Below are positions 8,339 through 17,619 of a stretch of DNA of 64,000 bases, one piece after another. The number at the start of each line of letters is the position of its first letter. The stretch's first letter is position 1. The DNA lies in NCBI GenBank assembly GCA_964613805.1, contig CAZTJF010000010.1, positions 68,214-132,213 on the forward strand, written 5' to 3'. The stretch is from XYD12-FULL-36-8 sp964613805 (lineage in GTDB: Bacteria; Bacteroidota; Ignavibacteria; Ignavibacteriales; Ignavibacteriaceae). The notes beneath the pieces were generated by a model. The model was not told the DNA's origin. It worked only from the letters and a program-made list of their open reading frames with translations, and did not search any database. A program made the translations under genes and the position numbers.

Positions 8339-11300
8339 ATGATTGAAAAAATCATTCAATGGAGCGCTGATAACCGCTTCATTGTAATTTTAATATATGT
8401 AATCGTAATCGGGTTTGGTATTTACAGTGTAATTAATTTACCTGTTGATGCTATTCCTGATCTTTCTGAAAAGCAAGTCATAATTTTTACAGAATGGATG
8501 GGACGTTCACCTCAGATAATTGAAGATCAGGTAACATTCCCGATTGTCTCAGGACTGCAGGGTTTACCAGATGTAAAAGCTGTAAGAGCAAATTCAATGT
8601 TCGGTATGTCATTCGTCTTTGTGATTTTCGACGACAATGTTGATGCATATTTTGCACGTTCCCGCGTCTTGGAAAGGATGAATACAATCCAGGCTCAACT
8701 CCCTTCAGGCGTTGTTCCTTCATTAGGACCTGATGGAACAGGGGTGGGACACGTTTATTGGTACACAGTTGAAAGCAAAGATTATGATCTTGGAACATTA
8801 AGATCAATTCAAGACTGGTATGTAAGATATAAATTATCTTCAGTGGAAGGTGTTGCAGAAGTAGCAAGTATCGGCGGTTATGTAAAACAATACCAGGTAG
8901 ATGTCAATCCTTCAGACCTACGAGCATATAACTTAACAGTATCTGATGTTGTTAACGCAGTTCAGCGAAGCAATAACGAGGTTGGCGGAAAAATAATAGA
9001 AGTAAGCAATGCAGAATATTTTGTCCGTGGGCAGGGCTATATTAAATCGAAAGAAGATGTTGAAAACACAGTTGTAAAATCTTTTGCTAATGGAATTCCA
9101 ATACTTATAAAAAATGTTGCAAAAGTTCAGCTTGGCGGTGACATACGCCGCGGTGCATTAGAAAAAGATGGACAAGGACAAGTTGTAGGTGGAATTATAG
9201 TCATGCGAACCGATGAGAATGCACAAAACGTAATTAACCGCGTCAAAGATAAAATTAAAGAAATCACTCCCGGTCTTCCACCTGGTGTTAATATTTTACC
9301 ATCCTATGATAGAAGCACTTTAATCAAAGAAGCAATCGGAACATTAGACAGAGCTTTGATTGAGGTAGCAATTGTTGTAGCTATAATAATTGCACTATTT
9401 CTTATGCACTTCAGAAGTATAGTAAGAATACTAATTGAAATTCCGATTGCAGTCCTCATTTCGTTCATTCTAATGTACACGTTTAATATTACCTCCAACA
9501 TAATGAGTCTCGGCGGAATAATATTGGCAATAGGAGTAATTGTTGATTCCTCAGTTGTTCTTGTTGAAAATGCTTACCGGAATATTGCAAAGGCAATTGA
9601 AGAAAAGGGTTCTCTTACAAAAGAAGAGTATAAAAAAATATCAATTGATTCTGCGAAACAAGTCGGACGAGCAATATTTTTTTCTGAACTAATCATATTA
9701 GTTTCATTTATTCCCGTTTTCTTGTTAACCGGTCAGGAAGGAAAACTATTCAAACCATTGGCTTTCACAAAATCGTTTACAATGATTGGTTCTGCTGCTA
9801 TTGTAATTACGCTCATTCCTGTTTTAATGACAATGTTAATGCGCGGTAAATTTAGACCAGAGAATAAAAATCCGATCACGAAAATTTTTATCCGTATCTA
9901 TGAACCATTAATTCATTGGGTATTGAAACATCGCAAAATAACTATTGCAATTAATATAATTGCGTTATTAATTACGGTGCCGATGGTATTGAATACAGGA
10001 AGTGAGTTTATGCCTCCATTGGATGAAGGTTCAATTTTGTACATGCCTGTTACTCTTCCCGGGGCTTCAATAACTGAAGTTAACAGAATTTTACATGAGC
10101 AGAATAAAATCATTAAATCAGTTTCTGAAGTTCATCACGTGCTTGGGAAAACAGGAAGAGCTGAAACTGCAACTGACAATGCACCACTAAGTATGATAGA
10201 AACTATAATTGTATTAAAACCTAAAGACGAGTGGCGGTCAGGAATTACCAAACAGGATATAGTTGCAGAATTGGATCATAAACTGCAAATACCCGGCGTT
10301 ACAAACGGCTGGACGCAGCCAATCATTAATAGAATCAATATGCTTTCGACAGGCGTTAGAACTGATATCGGCTTTAAGATATTCGGAGAAAACTTAGACA
10401 CATTAGAAACATATGCAATCAAAGCAGAAGGTTTATTAAAAAACGTAGATGGAGCTGCGGATGTTGTTGCTGAACGCGTCCAGAATGGTTACTATCTTGA
10501 TATACAAATTAAACGAGAGATAGCTGCAAGATATGGTGTGAACATCAGTGATTTGCAAGATATAGTAGAAACTGCAATTGGCGGACAAAATTTAGGCATA
10601 GTTATCGAAGGACGAATGCGTTTTCCGATTCGTATGCGTTACCAACGAGATTACCGTGATGATGTTGAGGAGATTAAGAGTCTCATCGTTCCGGTATCTT
10701 TATCAAATCCAATGAATGTTCAGAGTACAATGGACAATAATCTCCAAATTGGGATGAAGAATAACAATGGAGGAATGTCATCGATGGGAAGTTCCAACGC
10801 TAATTTTCTTTCTTCACAAACTTCAAGCGAGCAGAATGGTTTTTCATTACTAAGTACATATCAGAATGCAATTACTTATCTCCCAATTTCTGAATTAGCG
10901 GATGTAAAAGTATTAACTGGTCCTCCAATGATAAGCAGTGAAAACGGAATGCTCCGCTCAATAGTTTTTATGAACACCCGCGGACGGGATATGGGCAGCG
11001 TAATGGTTGATGCAAAAAAAATAATTGAAGATAACCTAAATCTTCCGGCGGGTTATAGCTATACGTGGAGCGGACAGTATGAAAGTAAAGTCCGTGCACA
11101 GCAAACCATTCAAATAATTATGCCTGTTGTGTTTCTTATAATCTTTGTGCTGCTATTTTTAACTCTGAAAGATTATGTAGAAGCAGGAGTAGTGATGTTG
11201 TCTGTTCCGTTTGCACTAATTGGTGGAATGTACATGATCTATATTCTCGGTTACAATTTCTCAGTCGCTGTTTGGGTCGGATTCATCGCTCTTTACGGCG

Positions 11301-11686
11301 TTGCTGTTGAAACAGGAGTTGTCATGGTCGTTTATTTGCACGAAGCTCTTGACAAAAGAATTCGTGATCATCAAAAAGGAAAAAGAGGTTTGCTCACTAA
11401 TCAGGATATTTATGAAGCCACAGTTGAAGGTTCTGTACTGCGTCTTAGACCAAAATTAATGACAGTCGGAACTTCGATGATTGGATTGATACCAGTTATG
11501 TGGGCAACTGGTACGGGCTCAGATGTGATGAAACCTTTAACTGCTCCATTAATCGGCGGACTTCTTACTTCTGCTATACACGTGCTTGTTGTTACACCAA
11601 TTCTATTTGCAATTATGAAAGAACGTGCGCTAAAGAAAGGCAAACTCGAAATTTCAAAAATGTCCGACTGGATGAAGGAAGGATAA
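8339..11686 (+). CDS. cusA: CusA/CzcA-family heavy-metal efflux RND transporter
   Basis: 1115 residues. RND inner-membrane pump that drives metal ions (probably Cu+/Ag+ by context) from the periplasm or cytoplasm to the outside through the TolC-like channel. Recognisable are the N-terminal WSADNRF start, the family motif GVIVDSSVVLVENA in the fourth helix with its proton-relay aspartate, and the C-terminal GVAVETGVVMVVYLHEAL helix. It is longer than CusA of E. coli (about 1047 residues), partly because of a Met/Ser/Asn-rich insertion at about residues 789-834. The ATG at 8339 has AGGA upstream. CzcA (Zn/Co/Cd) specificity cannot be excluded. Confidence 0.92.
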   Translation: MIEKIIQWSADNRFIVILIYVIVIGFGIYSVINLPVDAIPDLSEKQVIIFTEWMGRSPQIIEDQVTFPIVSGLQGLPDVKAVRANSMFGMSFVFVIFDDNVDAYFARSRVLERMNTIQAQLPSGVVPSLGPDGTGVGHVYWYTVESKDYDLGTLRSIQDWYVRYKLSSVEGVAEVASIGGYVKQYQVDVNPSDLRAYNLTVSDVVNAVQRSNNEVGGKIIEVSNAEYFVRGQGYIKSKEDVENTVVKSFANGIPILIKNVAKVQLGGDIRRGALEKDGQGQVVGGIIVMRTDENAQNVINRVKDKIKEITPGLPPGVNILPSYDRSTLIKEAIGTLDRALIEVAIVVAIIIALFLMHFRSIVRILIEIPIAVLISFILMYTFNITSNIMSLGGIILAIGVIVDSSVVLVENAYRNIAKAIEEKGSLTKEEYKKISIDSAKQVGRAIFFSELIILVSFIPVFLLTGQEGKLFKPLAFTKSFTMIGSAAIVITLIPVLMTMLMRGKFRPENKNPITKIFIRIYEPLIHWVLKHRKITIAINIIALLITVPMVLNTGSEFMPPLDEGSILYMPVTLPGASITEVNRILHEQNKIIKSVSEVHHVLGKTGRAETATDNAPLSMIETIIVLKPKDEWRSGITKQDIVAELDHKLQIPGVTNGWTQPIINRINMLSTGVRTDIGFKIFGENLDTLETYAIKAEGLLKNVDGAADVVAERVQNGYYLDIQIKREIAARYGVNISDLQDIVETAIGGQNLGIVIEGRMRFPIRMRYQRDYRDDVEEIKSLIVPVSLSNPMNVQSTMDNNLQIGMKNNNGGMSSMGSSNANFLSSQTSSEQNGFSLLSTYQNAITYLPISELADVKVLTGPPMISSENGMLRSIVFMNTRGRDMGSVMVDAKKIIEDNLNLPAGYSYTWSGQYESKVRAQQTIQIIMPVVFLIIFVLLFLTLKDYVEAGVVMLSVPFALIGGMYMIYILGYNFSVAVWVGFIALYGVAVETGVVMVVYLHEALDKRIRDHQKGKRGLLTNQDIYEATVEGSVLRLRPKLMTVGTSMIGLIPVMWATGTGSDVMKPLTAPLIGGLLTSAIHVLVVTPILFAIMKERALKKGKLEISKMSDWMKEG

Positions 11687-11690
11687 ACAA

Positions 11691-13043
11691 ATGAACAATT
11701 ATAAATTAAAAATGAAAAATAACCTTAAAGCTGTTTTATCGGCGGTTCTAATTTTATTAGTAAGCGAACAAGTTAATGCTCAGTCAGTCGATTCGCTGGT
11801 CAATGAAGCTATTGCAAACAATCCTCAATTAAAATCATTGCTATGCAGAATTGCAGCATCAGAGTATCGAAGCGAATCTGTTGATTATCTTCCGCCTCCA
11901 AATCTATCCGTGGAATTCTCTCAGGTTCCTGTGGATAAAATAAATGTATGGAATGAAGCAATATCGAATTCTCTTTCGCTTTCACAAATGTTCCCTCTCG
12001 GCGGTAAATTAGGGAAAATGAGTGAGACAGAATGGAAGAATGTTGAAGTAATAAAAAATGACTACGATGTATACAAAGCAAATCTTACTGCTAAAGTGAA
12101 GATGACTTACTACAACATATGGCAGATTGAAAGAAAAATTGAAGTCCAAAAAGAAACTATTGATTTGATGAATGATCTTTTACGCTCAATCGAAATTATT
12201 TATCAGGTAAACAGAATTAACCAGGCAGATTTATTTACTGTCCGAAGCGAAGTTGCATCAAATAATGCACAGTTGATTATTTTAAAGAAACAATGTGAAT
12301 CAGAAATTTACAAGTTTAACCAGCTGCTTGGGCGTAATCTTGAATCATCTGATATTATCACTGAGAGGGAAATCTCCAGCGATTCTCTAAAATATTCTCA
12401 GTCACAGCTTGAGGAAATTCTTATCAATTCAAACCCATCTATTAAGAAGATGAGTAGTATGATTGAAATGAATAAAGCGATGATTACAGCAAATAACAGT
12501 GAGCTTGTTCCTGATTTAATGCTGGAGGGAATGATAATGAGAATGCCGAAGGGAATGATTCTTACTGCTCAGTCAGATCTTCATATGATCAGTACCGAAC
12601 CTGCGAAGAAAGAGTACATGTATTCACTGATAGCCTCAATTACTCTTCCTTTTGTTCCATGGTCAGGCGGTAAGTACGCAGCAAAGGAAGAAGAACTTTT
12701 AGCTGGAATTAGAGGGATTGAATATGAGCGAACCAATATGCAGCGTGAAATGTTTACCAATATGAAGGCGGCTTTAGTCAGATTAAGCACAGCTAATGAA
12801 TTGATTGATCTTTATGGAACAGAAATTATTCCCAACTATCAACAGGCAGCCACGTCGCAGGTCAGTAATTACCAGAACAACCGTTCAATTATTACAACAG
12901 TGATTGATTCATATCGCATGCTTTTAATGCAGCAGATGAATTATTACATGGTTCAAGCTGACCGACAGATGGCGATTGCAGAAATCGAGATGATGGTGGG
13001 TACAAATCTTAAAAATTTATTGTTATCGGAAGGAAAAAATTAA
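11691..13043 (+). CDS. TolC-family outer-membrane efflux protein
   Basis: 450 residues with a signal peptide ending near VNAQS and the long helical repeats of outer-membrane efflux proteins (two OEP domains). It forms the outer-membrane channel of the tripartite CusCBA-type pump. The start at 11691 is four bases after the cusA stop and has GGAAGGA upstream; an internal ATG at 11712 is an alternative. Unlike E. coli CusC it has no lipobox cysteine. Confidence 0.88.
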   Translation: MNNYKLKMKNNLKAVLSAVLILLVSEQVNAQSVDSLVNEAIANNPQLKSLLCRIAASEYRSESVDYLPPPNLSVEFSQVPVDKINVWNEAISNSLSLSQMFPLGGKLGKMSETEWKNVEVIKNDYDVYKANLTAKVKMTYYNIWQIERKIEVQKETIDLMNDLLRSIEIIYQVNRINQADLFTVRSEVASNNAQLIILKKQCESEIYKFNQLLGRNLESSDIITEREISSDSLKYSQSQLEEILINSNPSIKKMSSMIEMNKAMITANNSELVPDLMLEGMIMRMPKGMILTAQSDLHMISTEPAKKEYMYSLIASITLPFVPWSGGKYAAKEEELLAGIRGIEYERTNMQREMFTNMKAALVRLSTANELIDLYGTEIIPNYQQAATSQVSNYQNNRSIITTVIDSYRMLLMQQMNYYMVQADRQMAIAEIEMMVGTNLKNLLLSEGKN

Positions 13044-13044
13044 A

Positions 13045-14307
13045 ATGAAAACTAATAAATATTTTTTTATCTCACTTACTTTTCTTTTAATATTTGTTTT
13101 TGCTTGTTCCAATTCAGACAATTCGAATAAAAATGAATACTGGACATGTCCAATGCATCCTCAAGTTCAAAAAGACGGACCGGGCGCATGCCCCATTTGC
13201 AATATGGATCTGATCAAAAAAGTTGTTGATGACACGGTTAATGTTTCTACGAAAGCAGATATGGAAGGGATGTTAAATCTAACTACTGATAAACAGGTTC
13301 TCGCAAATGTATCAACGATCAGGATTAAAAATGAAAGATTGGTTAAAGAATTATCTGTATACAGCTACCTGGATTTTGTCGAGCAGAACAGAAAAACAAT
13401 ACCGGCTAAATTTAACGGAAGAATCGAAAAACTATTTGTCGATAAAACAGGTGATTATGTAACAAAAGGGCAGGCTTTGTTTGAAATTTATAGCCCCGAT
13501 ATTGCTCAGGCACAGAATGAATTTCTGATTGCGATAAGCATGAATAATAATGAAAATATTTCATTGACAGAGGCATCCAGGAAAAAACTTGAATTGTTTG
13601 GTCTGACTGAGAAACAAATTGAAGCTCTTAAAAACTCTGGCGAAATGAATATGACTTTAACATATTATTCACCTGTGAGTGGTACTGTTATCGAAAAGAA
13701 AGTGCAGGAAGGAATGTACGTTAGCGAAGGTACGGTAATTTATGAAGTAGCTGATCTTTCAACACTATGGAATCTTACAGAGGTAAATGAATCGGATCTG
13801 TCAGTTGTGAAAGTAGGCAGTAAGGTTAAACTAAAATTAAAAGCGTACCCTGGTGAAGAGTTTACAGGTAATGTTTCATTCATTTATCCTGTAGTTAATT
13901 CACAAACAAGAACCGTAAAAGTAAGAAGTGAGTTCTCAAGCAAGAATAACAAGCTTAAACCACAAATGTACGGTGAAACTATTTTTTCTGCTGCAGAAGG
14001 AACTGGATTATTAATTCCTGCTGATGCTGTGATCTTTTCCGGTAACAGAAATGTTGTATGGGTAAAAACTTCGGATGGAATGTTCAAAGCTCATACTGTA
14101 ACAGTAGGTCGGAAGTATAGCAATAAATATCAAATCCTTTCCGGATTAAATGAAGGTGATGAAATTGCAGCAACAGGAGGTTTCTTAATTGATTCTGAGA
14201 GCCAATTAAAAACAGGAATGCCCATTGGACATCAACATGAAGATAATTCATCCACAATGAAATCTAATTCGAATAATCAACAATCAATAAATCACACTAA
14301 TCATTAA
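13045..14307 (+). CDS. cusB: Periplasmic adaptor (CusB-like) lipoprotein with heavy-metal-binding domain
   Basis: 420 residues. The lipobox FVFAC (C21) shows a lipoprotein. It is followed by a heavy-metal-binding domain of the YHS-like type: Y32, C35-P-M-H38 and C49-P-x-C52. Then come the membrane-fusion-protein hairpin, lipoyl and beta-barrel domains, and a His-rich tail (HQHEDN, HTNH). It bridges CusA and the TolC-like channel and probably delivers metal to CusA. One base separates it from the TolC gene stop. Confidence 0.92.
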   Translation: MKTNKYFFISLTFLLIFVFACSNSDNSNKNEYWTCPMHPQVQKDGPGACPICNMDLIKKVVDDTVNVSTKADMEGMLNLTTDKQVLANVSTIRIKNERLVKELSVYSYLDFVEQNRKTIPAKFNGRIEKLFVDKTGDYVTKGQALFEIYSPDIAQAQNEFLIAISMNNNENISLTEASRKKLELFGLTEKQIEALKNSGEMNMTLTYYSPVSGTVIEKKVQEGMYVSEGTVIYEVADLSTLWNLTEVNESDLSVVKVGSKVKLKLKAYPGEEFTGNVSFIYPVVNSQTRTVKVRSEFSSKNNKLKPQMYGETIFSAAEGTGLLIPADAVIFSGNRNVVWVKTSDGMFKAHTVTVGRKYSNKYQILSGLNEGDEIAATGGFLIDSESQLKTGMPIGHQHEDNSSTMKSNSNNQQSINHTNH

Positions 14308-14322
14308 AAAGGAGATCTAAAA

Positions 14323-14652
14323 ATGAAACCGATCAGAATTCTTTCAGCCCTGTGTTCTTTTTATCTGTTGTTCACAATAGTACTTATTGCTCAAGAACAT
14401 AAGCACAGCGATCATTCCAAAATGGAAATGAAAGCGGATACAACCAAAACTGAAAGTGTTGTCCGCGAAGGTAAAATAGATTTGAAAGCCATCGATAAAA
14501 ATAAAGATGGAAAAGTATTTCAAGATCCAATGGATTGGAATGTAATTTCCGACAAGCCCGGTAAATGCCCGCTTTGTAAAATGACATTGAAAGAAGTTAC
14601 ATTAAAAAAAGCGAAAGAAAATTTGAAAAAACATGGGTTCATTGTGAAATAA
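14323..14652 (+). CDS. Small exported protein with degenerate heavy-metal-binding domain
   Basis: 109 residues with a signal peptide (to about residue 23), a His/Met-rich segment (EHKHSDHSKMEM) and a C-terminal domain that aligns with the CPMH...CPxCGM metal-binding module. The first half of the module reads DPMDW instead of CPMH, while the second half keeps CPLC (C82, C85). Just before it is an EF-hand-like loop (D58, N60, D62, G63), though its twelfth position is proline. It has a good AGGAG site and follows cusB by 15 bases, so it is probably the last gene of the efflux operon. A periplasmic metal chaperone is plausible. Confidence 0.7.
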   Translation: MKPIRILSALCSFYLLFTIVLIAQEHKHSDHSKMEMKADTTKTESVVREGKIDLKAIDKNKDGKVFQDPMDWNVISDKPGKCPLCKMTLKEVTLKKAKENLKKHGFIVK

Positions 14653-14653
14653 A

Positions 14654-14788
14654 AACTTATTCACCTTTAAGCAAAATGAGCGAGTAATTGATCTGGTAAA
14701 TCCAAACGGACAATATTTTGATGCCTCATTAATTTGGGGACCAATAACGGGCAGAATGATGTATGCAGGATTGAGATATAAAATTTAA
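14654..14788 (+). pseudogene. Remnant of a TonB-receptor C-terminus
   Basis: One open frame of 44 codons ending at the TAA at 14786-14788 encodes the last barrel strands of a receptor. It ends GQYFDASLIWGPITGRM and then YAGLRYKI, against GQYFDASLIWGPITGRM and YSGLRYKL in the intact receptor at 5989-8229. Upstream of that block the frame still aligns with the receptor (NLFTF against NLLDF). There is no start codon or signal sequence, and the frame begins at the stop of the preceding gene. The DNA differs at many silent positions, so this is the tail of a diverged paralogue rather than a recent copy. Confidence 0.8.
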
Positions 14789-14919
14789 TGAGATTTTTGA
14801 TGTACGGTATTTTTTATTTGATCGTATAACGCTTCATTCGTTTATTTTGATCTGCACATATACGAAAATAATTTTAACTATTTGTTAAATTAGCATCATC
14901 ATAATAGAAAGCCATTGAA

Positions 14920-15414
14920 ATGAAAGTTCAAGAAAATTTTTACAACAAGTTCGATAAACCCATCACAACCTGGATGGCAAATAATGCAATCAAATATTTA
15001 CGAATCAGTCTGGGAATAATTTTTTTCTGGTTCGGCTTTCTAAAATTCTTTCCTGGTATAAGCTCTGCAGAAAATATAGCCACGAAAACCATTTCTGTAT
15101 TAACATTTGGTTTAATTGAGCCGTCAGTTTCAATCATTATTTTAGCAGTATGGGAAACCATAATAGGACTCGGATTACTTTTTAATAGATTCTTACGGGA
15201 AATACTATTTCTGTTATTCCTTCAGATGTTGGGTACAATTACTCCGTTATTTTTCTTTCCTACAGAAACATTTAAGATATTTCCATTCGTACCTACATTA
15301 GAGGGACAATACATAATAAAAAATTTGATATTGATAAGTGCAGGATTAGCGATCGGTGCAACTGTTCGCGGAGGAAAAATTATTTCTGAACCGACAAAAA
15401 ATAAAATTAAATGA
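14920..15414 (+). CDS. DoxX-like integral membrane protein
   Basis: 164 residues with four predicted membrane segments and the DoxX/DUF417-like N-terminal motif (LRISLGIIFFWFGFLKFFPG). The biochemical role of such proteins is poorly defined; some relatives act in quinone or thiosulfate metabolism or redox stress. It stands alone between the metal locus and a hairpin-rich spacer. Confidence 0.6.
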   Translation: MKVQENFYNKFDKPITTWMANNAIKYLRISLGIIFFWFGFLKFFPGISSAENIATKTISVLTFGLIEPSVSIIILAVWETIIGLGLLFNRFLREILFLLFLQMLGTITPLFFFPTETFKIFPFVPTLEGQYIIKNLILISAGLAIGATVRGGKIISEPTKNKIK

Positions 15415-15783
15415 GCTGTTACTTACTAAATCCATTAGTAACCAAAAAAAGTTTACAAATCAAAAATTATCTGAAATAATTCAAATAATTAAATATTTTT
15501 AAAAATTCATCGAACTCATCCCAACCCTTCTCTTAACAAGAGAAGGGCTTATTAAAGTTTATGCCTTAATGTCAATATTCTGTCAGAAGGTAGTCTTATG
15601 TCGGTTTGTTGGTAATAACTCTCTCTCTTTTTAAGAGAGAGATTATCCCGAAGGGATGCCTTTGGTAGAGTGAGTTCAATTTATTTTGGACAGTTATTAA
15701 ATCCCGACTGCTTAACATCCAGTTTATTTTAATCACTTAATTCTTTAAGTTTGACCGAAGTTAAATCTTAAACTAAAGAAATC
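15415..15783 (+). other. Gene-free spacer with hairpins
   Basis: 369 bases without a plausible gene. A perfect 10-base stem with a 3-base loop (arms CCCTTCTCTT at 15525-15534 and AAGAGAAGGG at 15538-15547) could terminate the DoxX-like gene, though its T-run is poor. A 9-base stem follows (CTCTCTCTT 15621-15629, AAGAGAGAG 15633-15641), then the twin-hairpin repeat at 15645-15667. Confidence 0.6.
15645..15667 (+). repeat. Twin-hairpin REP-like element, copy 1
   Basis: Two adjacent mini-hairpins share one design: ATCCC-GAA-GGGAT followed by TGCC-TTT-GGTA. The same layout occurs at 41695-41718 and, on the other strand, at 63887-63908, with the stem bases changed on both sides so that pairing is kept. 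Confidence 0.5.
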
Positions 15784-16536
15784 ATGCGATATTTATTAGT
15801 CATTCCTTCAATTGATATTAAAAACGGAAAAACTGTAAGAGTTGTTCAAGGAATTCCTGAATTAGATTCTAAGGAGTATGGAAGCGATCCGGTTGAAATG
15901 GCAAAAATCTGGCGTGCAGAAAATGCTAAGATGCTTCACGTGGTTGATTTTGATGGCGCTCATGATTATTCTCATCAGAACTTTAAAATTGTCGAACAAA
16001 TGTGTTCATCAGTGGTTATTCCTGTTGAGTTTGCCGGCGGTATAAGAAATCTTGATGATGCAAAGGCAATTATGGATACAGGAATTTGTAGATTAGCTGT
16101 AGGAACTATGCCAATCTCTAATCCAGATGAATTCAAAAAAGTTTTTGAATTGTTCGGACCTACAAAAATTGTACTGTCTCTCGATATTATTGAAGATGAA
16201 CTTGTTATACGTGGAAGACGTATAAAAACAGGAATAAATTACAAAGACTACGTAATCAAGATGTCTGAGATGGGTGTTGAAAGATTTATTGTGACTGATG
16301 TTTTGCGAAATGGCGTTCTCGGCGGACCAAACATTCAGCTCTGCTTGGATGTTGCCAGAATATCGAAGAAAAAAGTTACAGTTTCAGGCGGTGTAAGAAA
16401 TAAGGACGAACTGATGGACATACAGAATTTAATACCGAGTGGAATTGATTCTGTAATTGTTGGTCGAGCGTTATACGAAAATAAATTTCCTTGCCAAAAA
16501 TTGTGGCGTGTTGCCGAAATAGGAATCTTCAATTAG
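15784..16536 (+). CDS. hisA: HisA-family phosphoribosyl isomerase
   Basis: 250 residues forming a HisA/HisF-type half-barrel repeat TIM barrel. In histidine synthesis HisA converts ProFAR to PRFAR in the cytoplasm. The N-terminal IPSIDI carries the catalytic aspartate (D11). The second phosphate-binding half has SLDII, TDVLRNGVLGGPN and VSGGV motifs, and EFAGGIRN is the first phosphate site. It lies outside any histidine operon here, together with a CNB-domain and a universal stress protein gene. HisF is less likely from the N-terminal motif. Confidence 0.85.
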   Translation: MRYLLVIPSIDIKNGKTVRVVQGIPELDSKEYGSDPVEMAKIWRAENAKMLHVVDFDGAHDYSHQNFKIVEQMCSSVVIPVEFAGGIRNLDDAKAIMDTGICRLAVGTMPISNPDEFKKVFELFGPTKIVLSLDIIEDELVIRGRRIKTGINYKDYVIKMSEMGVERFIVTDVLRNGVLGGPNIQLCLDVARISKKKVTVSGGVRNKDELMDIQNLIPSGIDSVIVGRALYENKFPCQKLWRVAEIGIFN

Positions 16537-16550
16537 CTGATAGGTGAATA

Positions 16551-17084
16551 ATGAACGAAAATGAAAAAATTGCCCGCAGCAGTTTTTGGGCGAATTTATT
16601 TAAGCCGCCAACGGATAAATCTGATTTGCTGGAGATTCTTCTCAACATTCCAATCTTCGCACAATTATCAAGGAGAGAAGTATCTTCACTTTTCAATATT
16701 ATTCACAACCGAAGTTATGTAGCCCGCGAATTTATATTTTATCAGGGTGATCCCGGAATTGGTCTCTACATTATTCGCGAAGGTACCGTTAGGATAGAGA
16801 GAAAAATAGATTCGGGTGAAACATTTTCACTTGCAACATTTAAAGCAGGAGATTTCTTCGGTGAATTAGCGTTGGTAGATGATGAAAAGCGTTCTGCCTC
16901 AGCAATAGCAGATACCGATGTTAAATTAGCAGTTATATTCAAGCCGGACCTCGATGATTTTATCTCTCGCTTTCCAAAAAAAGGAGTGAAAATTCTTCAG
17001 GGAATTTCGCATGTTGTCGCTGTTCGTCTAAGACAATTGAATGAAGAAAATATTAATTTAGTTTCATCAATCAACAATAAATAA
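16551..17084 (+). CDS. Cyclic-nucleotide-binding domain protein without DNA-binding domain
   Basis: 177 residues. A Crp-type cNMP-binding beta-roll spans about residues 30-150, with the phosphate-binding cassette FGELALVDDEKRSASAIAD. The C-terminus is a short helix and has no helix-turn-helix, so it is not a Crp/Fnr transcription factor. It probably senses a nucleotide or acts as a regulatory partner. It starts 15 bases after hisA and is followed 16 bases later by a universal stress protein gene, so the three are probably co-transcribed. Confidence 0.82.
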   Translation: MNENEKIARSSFWANLFKPPTDKSDLLEILLNIPIFAQLSRREVSSLFNIIHNRSYVAREFIFYQGDPGIGLYIIREGTVRIERKIDSGETFSLATFKAGDFFGELALVDDEKRSASAIADTDVKLAVIFKPDLDDFISRFPKKGVKILQGISHVVAVRLRQLNEENINLVSSINNK

Positions 17085-17099
17085 CCAGGAGGAACAATT

Positions 17100-17594
17100 A
17101 TGGAACCTAACATAAAAAAAGTACTGGTACCTGTGGATTTTTCCGATTACTCAAAAAGTTCGCTGAAGTATGCAGTTAATTTGGCAAAACACTTTAATGC
17201 GGAGGTTTACCTCATTTACGTTGTTGAACCAATGGTTTATCCACCGGATTTCAGCATGGGACAAATTGCTATTCCTTCTGTTGATATCGAAATGGATAAA
17301 AGAGCATTGGAAGAATTAAACAATCTTGCTAAAAAGGAAATTCCTCCTGATATTAAATCCAAAGTGATTGTTAAAACAGGGAAGCCGTTTGTAGAGATTA
17401 TTGAAACAGCATCTGAAGAAAATGTGGATTTAATAATCATTGCAACCCACGGACATTCTGGAATTGAGCATGTCCTATTTGGAAGTACAGCAGAAAAAGT
17501 TGTTAGAAAAGCACCATGCCCAGTTTTAACACTACGAGAACCGATAAAAGGTTTTGGCTATAAGGAAGAAATAAAAAAAGAGAAGAGCAGTTAG
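17100..17594 (+). CDS. Universal stress protein (UspA family)
   Basis: 164 residues with the UspA fold: KKVLVPVDFSDYS at the N-terminus and the nucleotide-binding loop ATHGHSGIEHVLFGSTAEKVV. In the G-2x-G-9x-G(S/T) motif the first glycine is replaced by alanine, as in many ATP-binding family members. The start has a strong AGGAGG. Likely a cytoplasmic ATP-binding stress protein; its target is unknown. Confidence 0.9.
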   Translation: MEPNIKKVLVPVDFSDYSKSSLKYAVNLAKHFNAEVYLIYVVEPMVYPPDFSMGQIAIPSVDIEMDKRALEELNNLAKKEIPPDIKSKVIVKTGKPFVEIIETASEENVDLIIIATHGHSGIEHVLFGSTAEKVVRKAPCPVLTLREPIKGFGYKEEIKKEKSS

Positions 17595-17619
17595 TTTCAC
17601 TTAAGAAACAAAGCTTAGT

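Noticed and set aside
16551..17084. Crp/Fnr transcription factor
   Set aside because: The chain ends after the cNMP-binding domain and has no helix-turn-helix.
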